Shown: positions 8,014 through 16,242, counted from the first letter of the stretch. The stretch is 32,493 nucleotides of DNA from Rummeliibacillus sp. POC4 (GCF_003576525.1 NZ_QWUA01000056.1:1-32493), one strand, 5' to 3'. The notes: a model not told the origin generated them from the sequence alone. Translations and numbers: made by a program.

Positions 8014-8802
8014 TTACTCTTTAATGAGATCGTATGTAATACAAATTGGTTTTTTTGTACGAGGATCTAAACCAATAAAAGCATCAATATTAAAAACAGT
8101 TTTTAAAACTTCTGGTTGGATAACTTCTTCACATTCCCCAGCTTTGATAATTTCCCCATCTTTTAACGCAATCAAATAATCAGCAAACCTAGCCGCTTGA
8201 TTTAAATCATGAAGTACCATAATAATGGTGCGTTGTTGTTCTTTATTTAACTTTTGGAGCAGCGTGAGAACTTCTAATTGATGGGCCATATCTAAATACG
8301 TAGTTGGCTCATCCAAGAAAATAATTTCTGTTTCTTGTGCAAGGGCCATTGCGATCCAGACGCGTTGGCGCTGTCCACCTGAAAGTGCGTCAACAGAACG
8401 ATATTTGTAATCAGAAGTACCTGTCACTTCTAAAGCCCAGTCAATTACTTCATAATCTCTTTTCGTTAGTTTTCCTAGAGCCTTTTGATAAGGAAAACGA
8501 CCATAAGAGACAAGTTCACCGACAGTTAATCCGTTGATGCTTTCAGGAGTCTGCGGAAGAATCGCCATTTTGCGTGCCAGATCTTTTGTTTTTTGTTTTG
8601 CAATATCCTCACCGTCTAAAACAGTGTAGCCAGCTTGTTGACTAATAAGTCGAGTCATTGTTTTTAGTAAGGTAGATTTCCCACAGCCATTTGAACCTAT
8701 GATGGTGGTGATTTTCTTATCAGGAATTTCGATGTTTAAATTCTGTAAAATCAGCTTTTCACCATAGCCAACACTTAGGTTATTAGTAAGTAAACGGACC
8801 AT
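8014..8802 (-). CDS. Iron-siderophore ABC transporter ATPase (YusV/FecE-like)
   Basis: Cytosolic ATPase of the FecCD-type iron/siderophore importers, 262 residues. Walker A GSNGCGKS (36-43), signature LSGGQRQR (140-147), Walker B IIFLDEP (160-166) and the switch His in VLHDLNQAARFAD are intact. The sequence resembles B. subtilis YusV, the stand-alone ATPase shared by several siderophore permeases. Here too no permease or binding protein is adjacent, so it probably serves transporters encoded elsewhere. The ATG is preceded by GGAGGTTGAATA. Fur-like boxes overlap its promoter, consistent with expression under iron limitation. Confidence 0.9.
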   Translation of the reverse strand: MVRLLTNNLSVGYGEKLILQNLNIEIPDKKITTIIGSNGCGKSTLLKTMTRLISQQAGYTVLDGEDIAKQKTKDLARKMAILPQTPESINGLTVGELVSYGRFPYQKALGKLTKRDYEVIDWALEVTGTSDYKYRSVDALSGGQRQRVWIAMALAQETEIIFLDEPTTYLDMAHQLEVLTLLQKLNKEQQRTIIMVLHDLNQAARFADYLIALKDGEIIKAGECEEVIQPEVLKTVFNIDAFIGLDPRTKKPICITYDLIKE

Positions 8803-8839
8803 TATTCAACCTCCAATTTATAATAAGCAAACAAATTAA

Positions 8840-8900
8840 TGAGAATGAAAATCAATTGCATCTGATCATTATCATAATTCTAATTAGTAATTACTGTCAA
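8840..8900 (-). promoter_or_regulatory. Fur-regulated promoter of the siderophore ATPase gene
   Basis: On the minus strand TTGACA (8895-8900) and TATGAT (8871-8876) are 18 bp apart. Two 15-mers, TGATCATTATCATAA (8863-8877, plus strand) over the -10 box and TGAGAATGAAAATCA (8840-8854) downstream, each match 11 of 14 fixed positions of the 7-1-7 Fur box TGATAATnATTATCA. Confidence 0.7.
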
Positions 8901-9218
8901 TAATGATTTTGGATGATTTATAAAATTGTATGGTGATAAATAGAAAAAATGTTGAATCACATAAATGTGCCCGTGAAGAAACATTAAATAATAACCAATT
9001 ATTAATAATAAAGTAGCCATACAGGAAGTTAGATTCGAACACTTTCCAAACAAAACTATTCAAAAAATATTAGTACTTTAAAAAATACCCTCTGGATTAT
9101 ATGAATCCAAAGGGTATTTATCTTTGTAAGGGCTATCTTTCTCGTTCAATAAAAATTTTTCTTTATGATGTTGACAATGTTAAAATAGACTATAAGTCTT
9201 TTTTATAAGGTGATTTTT
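8901..9218. other. Intergenic region before the sensor kinase gene
   Basis: This AT-rich gap holds no gene that I can support. It contains an orphan hairpin (9083-9119) and, near 9171-9196, elements that may form the promoter of the kinase gene: TTGACA at 9171-9176, an extended -10 TGTTAAAAT at 9178-9186 and TATAAG at 9191-9196. Their spacings are not canonical. Confidence 0.4.
9083..9119 (+). other. Orphan hairpin
   Basis: AAATACCCT (9083-9091) pairs with AGGGTATTT (9111-9119), with an inner 5-bp helix GGATT/AATCC (9094-9098 with 9104-9108) and a small internal loop. It has only a weak T-run afterwards (ATCTTTG) and no gene directly upstream on the same strand, so it might terminate a small RNA or be a relic. 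Confidence 0.45.
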
Positions 9219-10487
9219 ATGAATTCAATATCATTTAAATGGTTGAGAACTGAAGTTATTTGGATATTACTCATTGCAAGTTTTACAGCAATAAGTAGCG
9301 AAATTAAGCTCATACCGTTTAATGGTGAAGATTTTCGCTTTGGATTGGGGAGTATTACTTTCTTATTATTAATATTAATCCGTATACCGAGATCTGTTAT
9401 ACGTACTGGGGTTATAACAGGTTTAACAGTAGTTCTTTTTCGAGTATTTTCAAGTGTTTTAATATATAATGGTACGTTTCCTGATAGTCTAATTGAACAC
9501 TATCCTGCATTTTTGTTTTATTTTGTGTATGTTGTATTATTCACACTTTTAGATGTTAGAAGTTTTATTGAGCAACCTCTTAAATTGGGCATCTTGGCAA
9601 CCTTTATAGAAATTATTTCTAATAGTGCTGAACATATTGTTCGTTATTTTATCCTACCAAATAGTTATTTAGGATTTTACGATTGGTTTTTAATCATCTT
9701 GGTAGCCATATTAAGGAGTTTTTTTGTAGTAGGGATATATAGCTCGATTATTACGTCTGAACAACATAAAAGACTAGATCAACAGCTCACTCTAGGATCA
9801 GATTTATATGTCGAAACATTGTATTTGCAAAAAATAATGAATCATATCGAACAAATTATGGCAGACAGCTATGATTTATATAGAACATTAAAAAAACAAC
9901 AGTCACAGGAACAAAGTGTAAAGGCCTTGCACATTTCCCAGGAAATCCATGAAGTAAAAAAGGATGCGCAAAGAATCTTTTCAGGTTTATCTAATATTAC
10001 AATGCCTAAAACAGATGTCGAATATTACTTATCGAATATTGTAGAATTTGTCGTAACGGCTAATATTAAATATAGCGAAATGTTAAATAAAAACATAGAA
10101 TTTAAAATTGAAAACACAATTGATTTTCCATTGACGCAACAAATCCCTTTGCTTGCCATTCTTAATAATATTACTGCAAATGCGATTGAAGCTATAGATG
10201 AAGACGGCCGTATTGAATTAAGAATCATTGAACAGGGAGAGATGATTCATTTTGCTATTCAAGATACAGGCAAAGGTATAGCTGAGGAAGACTTAGGTAT
10301 TATATTTGAGCCTGGCTTTACAACAAAATTTAACCAACAAGGTGTAGCTGCAACCGGAATTGGATTATCTCATGTAAAGGAAATTGTCCAAATGCTACAG
10401 GGTGAAATTTATATTGAACGACCAATCTTAGGGGCCACTTTCCACATTAAGATACCTCGCAAGAATATACAAAAAGGAGTGGAGTAA
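9219..10487 (+). CDS. Membrane sensor histidine kinase (GlnK/YcbA-like)
   Basis: 422 residues. The N-terminal half (residues about 10-180) is a multi-pass membrane domain with some six hydrophobic segments and little outside the membrane. A coiled region leads to a short dimerisation helix with phosphoacceptor His244 in EIHEVKKD, a non-canonical H box like that of B. subtilis GlnK. The C-terminal ATPase domain has N box NNITANAIEAI (about 316-326), G1 DTGKG (349-353) and GIGLS (380-384). The open frame extends 3 codons up to a GTG, but AAGGTGA fits the ATG at 9219. It ends 1 nt before the regulator gene, and the pair is followed by a glutamate transporter gene, suggesting it senses glutamate, glutamine or a related acid. 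Confidence 0.85.
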   Translation: MNSISFKWLRTEVIWILLIASFTAISSEIKLIPFNGEDFRFGLGSITFLLLILIRIPRSVIRTGVITGLTVVLFRVFSSVLIYNGTFPDSLIEHYPAFLFYFVYVVLFTLLDVRSFIEQPLKLGILATFIEIISNSAEHIVRYFILPNSYLGFYDWFLIILVAILRSFFVVGIYSSIITSEQHKRLDQQLTLGSDLYVETLYLQKIMNHIEQIMADSYDLYRTLKKQQSQEQSVKALHISQEIHEVKKDAQRIFSGLSNITMPKTDVEYYLSNIVEFVVTANIKYSEMLNKNIEFKIENTIDFPLTQQIPLLAILNNITANAIEAIDEDGRIELRIIEQGEMIHFAIQDTGKGIAEEDLGIIFEPGFTTKFNQQGVAATGIGLSHVKEIVQMLQGEIYIERPILGATFHIKIPRKNIQKGVE

Positions 10488-10488
10488 G

Positions 10489-11385
10489 TTGCGGTACTTT
10501 ATCGTAGATGATGATGTTGCAAGTCGTCGCATGCTCAAACAGATTATTTTAGATGGGGATATGGGTGTCATAATTGGAGAAGCTGATAGTGGGGTTAATG
10601 CATTAGATCCTATTTTATCAACTGACCCCGATTTTGTACTAATTGACCTTTTAATGCCGAAATTAGATGGTATAGAAACCATTGACCAATTGCGTAAGCA
10701 AGGTTTTAGAGGACATTTTATCATGATTTCTCAAGTTGAAAATAAGGAAATGATAGGCGAAGCTTACGAAAAGGATATTGAATTTTTTATACACAAACCA
10801 ATTAATCGTATCGAGGTACAAAGTGTATTAAAAAAAACATCAGAACGACTACTACTAAAAAAGTCACTTTTAACAATTCGAAAGTCGATATTACACTTTG
10901 AAGAGGAAACAAAAGAAGAAACCCATCGTACGATTAAGGATGTTGTTTCTTCCATATTAAATGATATGGGGATTCTCGGAGAAGTTGGAAGCGATGATAT
11001 AGTAACAATCATCGATTTGTTATCTTCAAATGAAGAAAAGTCCATGCAAATTCCACCGTTAAAAGATATTTATGAAAAATTAGCTAGTCAGACAAAATTT
11101 AGCGGTGCAGAAATAATGAAAGAGAGTAAAGCAATCGAACAGAGGATTCGTCGAACTATTTCTATTGCGATGAACAACCTAGCAACTCTCGGAGCTGTAG
11201 ACTATACAAATCCTGAATTTGAATATTATGCACCTCGCTATTTTGAGTTTGCTGAAATTCGATCGTTGATGAAGACTATTCAAGAGAACGAGATGGATTC
11301 TAAAAAACCTAAAATCAATGTTAAGAAATTTTTGCAAGTTTTATATGTTGAGGCAAATGAAAAATTCAAGCATCCGCCAAAATAA
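10489..11385 (+). CDS. Response regulator with YcbB/GlnL-type output domain
   Basis: 298 residues. The receiver domain (1-120) has acidic residues Asp7-Asp9, phosphoacceptor Asp53 in VLIDLLMP, Ser81 and Lys103 in HKPI. The C-terminal domain (about 125-290) resembles the YcbB domain of B. subtilis GlnL, a DNA-binding domain distinct from the common OmpR and NarL types, with the segment IEQRIRRTISIAMNNLATLG as a likely recognition-helix region. Translation starts at TTG: AAAGGAGTGG is 9 nt upstream, and no ATG fits. It is coupled to the kinase gene. GlnL activates a glutamine transporter and glutaminase in B. subtilis; here the adjacent glutamate symporter is the probable target. Confidence 0.85.
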   Translation: MRYFIVDDDVASRRMLKQIILDGDMGVIIGEADSGVNALDPILSTDPDFVLIDLLMPKLDGIETIDQLRKQGFRGHFIMISQVENKEMIGEAYEKDIEFFIHKPINRIEVQSVLKKTSERLLLKKSLLTIRKSILHFEEETKEETHRTIKDVVSSILNDMGILGEVGSDDIVTIIDLLSSNEEKSMQIPPLKDIYEKLASQTKFSGAEIMKESKAIEQRIRRTISIAMNNLATLGAVDYTNPEFEYYAPRYFEFAEIRSLMKTIQENEMDSKKPKINVKKFLQVLYVEANEKFKHPPK

Positions 11386-11486
11386 GTAATTATATGTAAA
11401 AACTAATCTCAAATCGGCATAAAACCTATCTATTTAATAGAAAAGTTATATTAAAATTAATTTTTTTGAATTTTTATATCATTAAA

Positions 11487-11527
11487 AATGTCGGATAATG
11501 TCGGATTTTATAAGTCGCCCGTATAAT
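11487..11527 (+). promoter_or_regulatory. Activator-type promoter of gltP with tandem 10-bp repeats
   Basis: AATGTCGGAT occurs twice head to tail (11487-11496 and 11497-11506). A perfect TATAAT follows at 11522-11527, but the -35 position (11499-11504, TGTCGG) bears no resemblance to TTGACA and lies inside the second repeat. This layout suggests a response regulator bound to the repeats recruits polymerase; the upstream YcbB-type regulator is the obvious candidate. Confidence 0.6.
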
Positions 11528-11586
11528 GAAATCAAGATTTACGATTCAAGTTAAAAGCAACCATTACTGAAGGGGTGACTAAATAA

Positions 11587-12867
11587 ATGAAAAAATTTAA
11601 GTTTGGACTAGCTTGGCAAATTTTAATAGGGTTAATTCTTGGTGTAGTTGTCGGAGCTATCTTTTATGGAAATGAAAACGTAACCAAATATCTTCAACCT
11701 GTTGGTACAATTTTTATGAATATGATCAAAATGATTGTAGTACCAATTATTATTTCAACATTAATTGTTGGTGTAGCCGGTCAAGGTGACTTTAAAAAAC
11801 TTGGTAAACTAGGTATTAAAACTATTGTTTACTTCGAAGTTATTACGACATTTGCAATTATTATCGGTATTGCCTCAGCAGATTTACTTCATCCTGGTGT
11901 AGGCGTTGATATGTCTAACTTAACAAAAGGCGACATTTCAACTTATGTCGAAACTAGTAAAGACGTAAAAGAAGGCGGCGGTTTTGCTGAAACAATTATT
12001 AATATTGTTCCAACAAATATTGTACAAGCTATGTCAGAAGGTAATATGCTTGCGATTATCTTCTTCTCAGTATTATTTGGTTTAGGTGTTGCAGCAATTG
12101 GTGAAAAAGGAAAACCAGTTTTAAAATTCTTCTCAGGTGTAGCAGATGCAATGTTCTGGGTAACAAATACAATTATGAAATTTGCTCCATTTGGTGTATT
12201 TGCCCTAATCGCTGTAACTGTTTCAACATTCGGTATACAATCTTTAGTGCCATTAGGTAAGTTAGCAATTCTTGTATACGTAGCAATGTTCTTATTTGTA
12301 GTAGTGATTCTCGGATTTGTAGCTAAAATTTGTGGCTTAAATATTTTCCACATTATTCGTATCTTAAAAGATGAATTGTTATTAGCATATTCAACTTCAA
12401 GTTCTGAATCTGTATTGCCACGTATTATGTTGAAAATGGAAAAAGCTGGTGTGCCGAAGGATATCGTATCGTTCGTTATTCCAACAGGCTATTCATTTAA
12501 CTTAGATGGTTCAACTTTATACCAATCCATTGCGGCATTATTTATTGCTCAAATGTACGGTATAGACTTAACACTAGGTCAACAAATCACATTAGTTCTT
12601 ACATTGATGGTAACATCTAAAGGTATTGCAGGTGTGCCAGGTGTATCCTTTGTTGTATTATTATCAACACTAACAGCTGTCAATATTCCAGTTGAAGGTT
12701 TAGCATTCATCTTAGGTATTGACCGTATCCTAGATATGGCTCGTACAGCTGTAAACGTAACAGGTAACTCATTAGCATCCCTTGTAATGGCGAAATGGGA
12801 AGGCCGTCTAGATAAAGACAAGTATGAAAATTACTTTGGTGACGAAGAAAAAGAAAAATTAGCATAA
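11587..12867 (+). CDS. gltP: Proton/glutamate-aspartate symporter GltP
   Basis: Dicarboxylate/amino acid:cation symporter of 426 residues that imports glutamate or aspartate across the cytoplasmic membrane. The family landmarks are present: KMIVVPIIIS in an early helix, the Ser-rich hairpin tip YSTSSSESVLPR, the NLDGSTLYQS motif in helix 7, the second hairpin with SKGIAGVPG, and helix 8 DRILDMARTAVNVTGN, whose Asp and Arg bind the substrate amino group and side-chain carboxylate. The Arg favours acidic amino acids over C4-dicarboxylates. The N-terminus and many segments match my memory of B. subtilis GltP. An AAGGGGTGA site precedes the ATG. It probably belongs to the regulon of the adjacent two-component system. 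Confidence 0.92.
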   Translation: MKKFKFGLAWQILIGLILGVVVGAIFYGNENVTKYLQPVGTIFMNMIKMIVVPIIISTLIVGVAGQGDFKKLGKLGIKTIVYFEVITTFAIIIGIASADLLHPGVGVDMSNLTKGDISTYVETSKDVKEGGGFAETIINIVPTNIVQAMSEGNMLAIIFFSVLFGLGVAAIGEKGKPVLKFFSGVADAMFWVTNTIMKFAPFGVFALIAVTVSTFGIQSLVPLGKLAILVYVAMFLFVVVILGFVAKICGLNIFHIIRILKDELLLAYSTSSSESVLPRIMLKMEKAGVPKDIVSFVIPTGYSFNLDGSTLYQSIAALFIAQMYGIDLTLGQQITLVLTLMVTSKGIAGVPGVSFVVLLSTLTAVNIPVEGLAFILGIDRILDMARTAVNVTGNSLASLVMAKWEGRLDKDKYENYFGDEEKEKLA

Positions 12868-12879
12868 TTAATTGATATT

Positions 12880-12925
12880 AGCTCTGCCGATATGAGTTTC
12901 AACTCATATTAGCAGAGCTTTTTTT
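12880..12925 (+). terminator. Terminator of gltP
   Basis: AGCTCTGC (12880-12887) pairs with GCAGAGCT (12912-12919), with an inner 9-bp helix (12890-12898 with 12901-12909), followed by a seven-T run. Confidence 0.92.
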
Positions 12926-12932
12926 GTCGAAA

Positions 12933-12967
12933 TTAGACATCATGCTGACATATTGAGATGATACTAT
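12933..12967 (+). promoter_or_regulatory. Promoter of the two-component system with GACAT direct repeats
   Basis: GACAT occurs at 12936-12940 and 12947-12951, an 11-bp period typical of OmpR/PhoB-type regulators. An extended -10, TGATACTAT (TACTAT at 12962-12967), starts 15 nt after the start of the second repeat, and no -35 consensus is present. The same arrangement recurs before the PrsA-like gene, suggesting autoregulation. Confidence 0.6.
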
Positions 12968-12998
12968 AGAAACAAAAAATTAGATTGGAGGTAGAGTA

Positions 12999-13673
12999 AT
13001 GGATAAAGTATTGATTGTTGAAGATGAATTTGCCATAAGCCAAGTATTGAAGGCATATTTACAAAAGGTGCATTTTCAGACGGAGCAGGCATATACAGGC
13101 ACTGAGGCGATCAAAAAATTTCATGCTTGGAATCCAGATATTATTTTGTTAGATGTGATGTTACCTGAAAAAAATGGGTGGAAAATTCTAAAAGAAATTC
13201 GTCAGGAAAGCAGTTGCCCAGTCATTATGCTTACCGCATTAGGTGATGTGAATTATAGATTGGAAGGTCTAAATGAAGGGGCAGACGACTATATAGCAAA
13301 ACCATTTGTAGCAGAAGAAGTCGTTGCACGTGTTAAGGCTGTGTTAAGAAGAACTCAAGAAGACAAGGGACTTATACGACAATTTGGTAGTTTAGAGATT
13401 AATCTTCAATCACACCAAGTAAATGTAGGAGGGCATGAAGTTGACCTAACGCCAAGAGACTTATCTGTTTTGATGTTCCTCGCAGAGCATCCTAATCATA
13501 CGTTTACAAGAGAACAACTTATTGAGCAAGTCTGGGGATGGGAATATGATGGTAGCGACCGAGCTGTCGATTTAGCTGTTAAACGATTGCGCAAAGCGTT
13601 ACAGGATTGGCCAGCAACTGAAGGTGAAATTAAAACACTACGGGGATTGGGGTATCAACTAAGTGTTAAATAA
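12999..13673 (+). CDS. OmpR-family response regulator
   Basis: 224 residues. The receiver domain has Glu8 and Asp9, phosphoacceptor Asp52 in ILLDVMLP, Thr79 and Lys101 in AKPF. The C-terminal winged helix (about 130-224) has the family's DLTPRDLSVLMFL start and the VWGWEYDGSDRAVDLAVKRLRKAL recognition region, ending GLGYQL. TTGGAGG precedes the ATG. Its last 11 nt overlap the kinase gene. Candidate binding repeats lie in its own promoter and in the promoter of the foldase-VTC-CotH operon. The signal is unknown; a cell-envelope stress role is inferred from the target genes. Confidence 0.92.
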   Translation: MDKVLIVEDEFAISQVLKAYLQKVHFQTEQAYTGTEAIKKFHAWNPDIILLDVMLPEKNGWKILKEIRQESSCPVIMLTALGDVNYRLEGLNEGADDYIAKPFVAEEVVARVKAVLRRTQEDKGLIRQFGSLEINLQSHQVNVGGHEVDLTPRDLSVLMFLAEHPNHTFTREQLIEQVWGWEYDGSDRAVDLAVKRLRKALQDWPATEGEIKTLRGLGYQLSVK

Positions 13674-15111
13674 AAGTAAAGATAAGAGGACTTCGTTAAC
13701 ACGTTATTGGACAAGCAGATATCTATTAACACTTTGTGTTGGACTTACGATTGTAGCATTTTTCTCTGCTATATGGATACGCCATACCACTCTACAGAAT
13801 CGCTTAGATATGTTGGAATTTATGGGCGAAGAAATCTCAAATCGTTTAGCAGATAGTATTACAAGCAATTCATCAGCAGGACCACCTGAAGCTCCTAATG
13901 GAAACAAAGTTGATCCTGGATTATTTAGAGATCGAGAACGTTTTATGGATATGGGAATCAAACCGAATATTTATATTGTTGATACAAAGGGAAATATAAT
14001 ATCTACAAATCAACCAAAAGGTCCAATTGAACAGAAAAGTCTACCAAGTTCTGTAATATCATTAAAAGATGATGTAGTTAAATACAAATCCGAGGATTCT
14101 CCTCAGCTAAATTATGCAGTAAAAAAGAAGATTGAAATAGATGATAAGACCGTTGGATACGTTATTATTACGGAAACAAAGGAAAATCTTACGCACCTTA
14201 ACCAAGAATATAGTCAATTAGCTATTATGATAGGTGGTTTGGCTTTACTTGGACTTGGAGCAATTTACTTCTTGTCTCGGCGATTAGCAAAACCGATTAA
14301 AGACGTAGCTTACGCAGCCAAACAAGTACAAGATGGAAATTATCATATTCAACTACCTGATAATATTAAAGAAGAAGAAGTTTATGAACTAGTACATTCA
14401 TTCCAAGACATGGCATTGAGATTGGAACAATTAGAAGCGATGCGGACAGAATTACTAGCGGGTGTAACGCACGAATTAAAAACACCAGTCACTTCTATAA
14501 GCGGATTGTTACAAGCAATTCAAGATGATGTTGTTGAAGGTGAAGATCTAAAAGAATTTATCAGAATGGCCGTCAATGAAACGAAAAAGCTAAAAACTAT
14601 GGTAGGAGATTTACTTGCATTTAACTCCTTCTCTGTTAATGCCATTCCAGTAAAACTCGAAAATTTTGAAATAAATCAAACCATCAAAGATACCGTATCT
14701 CAATGGGAACTTACACAAGATACAGAAGATATTGAATTGGCATTAGAAACTTTATCAGAACCAAGACAAGTAGAAATTGATCTTGTCAGATTTCAACAAG
14801 TATTTACAAATCTCTTTACAAATGCGAAGCAAGCAATGAAGGGAAAGGGCAAAATCACTGTTACACTTACTGAAACAAAGGCTGATATACGAATTCGTGT
14901 TGCAGACACAGGAGGAGGAATTCCAAATGAAGAGCAAAACCTTATTTTTGAACGGTTTTATCGTGGGGAAAATAAAAAATACGAAATACGTGGCCTTGGT
15001 CTAGGCTTACCACTAAGTAAAATGATGGCACAATCTATAGGTGGTGATCTTCGCCTTATTGAGAGTTCTAAAAAGGGGACGATTTTTGAAGTGAAGGTTC
15101 CAAAATTATAA
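13663..15111 (+). CDS. Sensor histidine kinase with extracellular sensor domain and HAMP
   Basis: 482 residues. A membrane segment at about 19-39, an extracellular domain (about 41-184) with a PAS/Cache-like NIYIVDTKGNIIST strand pair, a second membrane segment (185-205) and a HAMP linker (206-258) precede the HisKA helix with phosphoacceptor His270 in GVTHELKTPV. The ATPase domain has an N box in QQVFTNLFTNAKQAM, G1 DTGGG, F box FERFYRG and GLGLGLP. The start is GTG, overlapping the regulator gene by 11 nt, so translation is probably coupled; no later start keeps the first membrane helix. It partners the upstream OmpR-type regulator. Confidence 0.92.
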   Translation: MLNKSKDKRTSLTRYWTSRYLLTLCVGLTIVAFFSAIWIRHTTLQNRLDMLEFMGEEISNRLADSITSNSSAGPPEAPNGNKVDPGLFRDRERFMDMGIKPNIYIVDTKGNIISTNQPKGPIEQKSLPSSVISLKDDVVKYKSEDSPQLNYAVKKKIEIDDKTVGYVIITETKENLTHLNQEYSQLAIMIGGLALLGLGAIYFLSRRLAKPIKDVAYAAKQVQDGNYHIQLPDNIKEEEVYELVHSFQDMALRLEQLEAMRTELLAGVTHELKTPVTSISGLLQAIQDDVVEGEDLKEFIRMAVNETKKLKTMVGDLLAFNSFSVNAIPVKLENFEINQTIKDTVSQWELTQDTEDIELALETLSEPRQVEIDLVRFQQVFTNLFTNAKQAMKGKGKITVTLTETKADIRIRVADTGGGIPNEEQNLIFERFYRGENKKYEIRGLGLGLPLSKMMAQSIGGDLRLIESSKKGTIFEVKVPKL

Positions 15112-15119
15112 AAATGCTA

Positions 15120-15164
15120 AAGGTGTTTCATAAGTTCCGAAAAGAACTTATGGACGCCTTTTTC
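15120..15164 (+). terminator. Terminator of the two-component system operon
   Basis: A stem containing the perfect 9-bp helix CATAAGTTC/GAACTTATG (15129-15137 with 15144-15152) extends, with one bulge, to AAGG/CCTT at its base and is followed by five T residues. Confidence 0.85.
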
Positions 15165-15191
15165 TATATTAAGTATATTAAAATCTTCACT

Positions 15192-15225
15192 TTGACATTT
15201 AACTGACACATTAGCCCTATATAGT
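15192..15225 (+). promoter_or_regulatory. Promoter of the foldase-VTC-DUF4956-CotH operon with GACA direct repeats
   Basis: GACAT (15194-15198) and GACAC (15205-15209) are 11 bp apart. The -10 candidate TATAGT (15220-15225) begins 15 nt after the start of the second repeat, exactly as in the promoter at 12933-12967. Over 22 aligned positions the two regions share 16 bases. This suggests the adjacent response regulator activates this operon. Confidence 0.6.
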
Positions 15226-15278
15226 ATGAATTGTAGAAAAGATAAAGTAACTTACCAACAAAGGGAAGGAAGATATAG

Positions 15279-16223
15279 ATGAACGAATTGAACTCAAACA
15301 AGCGGATAGGCCTTGGCAAAAAGCTAATTCTGACTATAGGTATACCACTAATTTGTATGGTTGCTGTCGTTGCTTATTATTTGATAAGTAAAGATAACTA
15401 TGTTGCTAAAGTCGGTGGAGTAAAAATTTCTCAAGAAGAATTAAATTCAGCTTTAAACAAGCAATACGGTGCAACAGTTCTTGATACATTAATCTCAGAT
15501 AAGGTAATTGAATTAGAAGCTGAGAAGAAGAGTGTTACGGTTTCTAAAAAAGCCATTCAATCACAACTCGACACATTAGCAACTCAATATGGAAGTGAAG
15601 AAGCACTAGAATCTGCACTTGCTTCCAACAACATGACAATAAATGATGCTAAGAAGAGTATTAAAACGTATTTGCTAACAAAAAAGCTGATTGAACCAAC
15701 TCTTGATATTACAGATTCAGAGTTAAAATCTTACTTCAAAGAAAACAAAGATTCCTACAATGAAACCGCACAAGTAAAGGCTAGCCATATCTTATTAAAT
15801 GATAAGAAAACAGCTAATACGGTATTAGCTAAATTGAATGATGGTGGAGATTGGGATAAGTTAGCGAAAAAATACTCACAAGATTCAAGCAATGCATCAG
15901 ATGGTGGAAACCTAGGATACTTTGCGAAAAGTGATATGGATGAGGATTTTGCGGATGCAGCTTTTTCATTGAAAGTTGGAGAAACTAGTAAAATCGTAAA
16001 ATCATCATATGGCTATCATATTATTAAAGTTACGGGTAAAAAAGCAACAAAAAAAGCAGAATATGCTGATGTAAAAGATCAGGTAAGAGAAGCAGTTGTT
16101 GAACAAAAGATTAACGACAATTATAGTTCTTGGTTATCTTCACTATATGAAGACTATAAGATTGAAAACAAACTAGATAAGGATAGTGGTTCAACATCTA
16201 GTACAAGTTCTAATAATAGCTAA
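15279..16223 (+). CDS. Membrane-anchored PrsA-like foldase (parvulin peptidyl-prolyl isomerase)
   Basis: 314 residues. A cytoplasmic N-terminus of about 16 residues is followed by one membrane helix (about 17-37) and an extracellular part: a SurA/PrsA N-terminal helical domain (about 40-160) and a parvulin domain (about 165-255) with KASHILL, GGNLGYFAKSDM, FSLKVGETS and YGYHIIKV motifs. The tail (300-314) is Ser-rich. It assists folding of secreted proteins on the outer membrane surface. Canonical PrsA is a lipoprotein, but no lipobox is present here; the only N-terminal Cys is in PLICMVA. It is the first gene of the operon, 20 nt before the VTC gene, so the CotH-family protein is its likely client. 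Confidence 0.85.
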   Translation: MNELNSNKRIGLGKKLILTIGIPLICMVAVVAYYLISKDNYVAKVGGVKISQEELNSALNKQYGATVLDTLISDKVIELEAEKKSVTVSKKAIQSQLDTLATQYGSEEALESALASNNMTINDAKKSIKTYLLTKKLIEPTLDITDSELKSYFKENKDSYNETAQVKASHILLNDKKTANTVLAKLNDGGDWDKLAKKYSQDSSNASDGGNLGYFAKSDMDEDFADAAFSLKVGETSKIVKSSYGYHIIKVTGKKATKKAEYADVKDQVREAVVEQKINDNYSSWLSSLYEDYKIENKLDKDSGSTSSTSSNNS

Positions 16224-16242
16224 GGAGGTTGTCCGAGGATAG

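Noticed and set aside
9028-9045. Possible tRNA T-loop (GTTCGAATC on the minus strand)
   Set aside because: Flanking bases do not form a T-stem and no anticodon or acceptor stem is present nearby.
11943-12353. 136-residue minus-strand open frame within gltP
   Set aside because: Antisense shadow of a highly conserved transporter gene; composition (Thr/Asn/Pro/Ile) is that of a reversed membrane protein.
13663-13673. Frameshift between response regulator and kinase genes
   Set aside because: The 11-nt overlap with a GTG start is ordinary translational coupling, and both proteins are full length.
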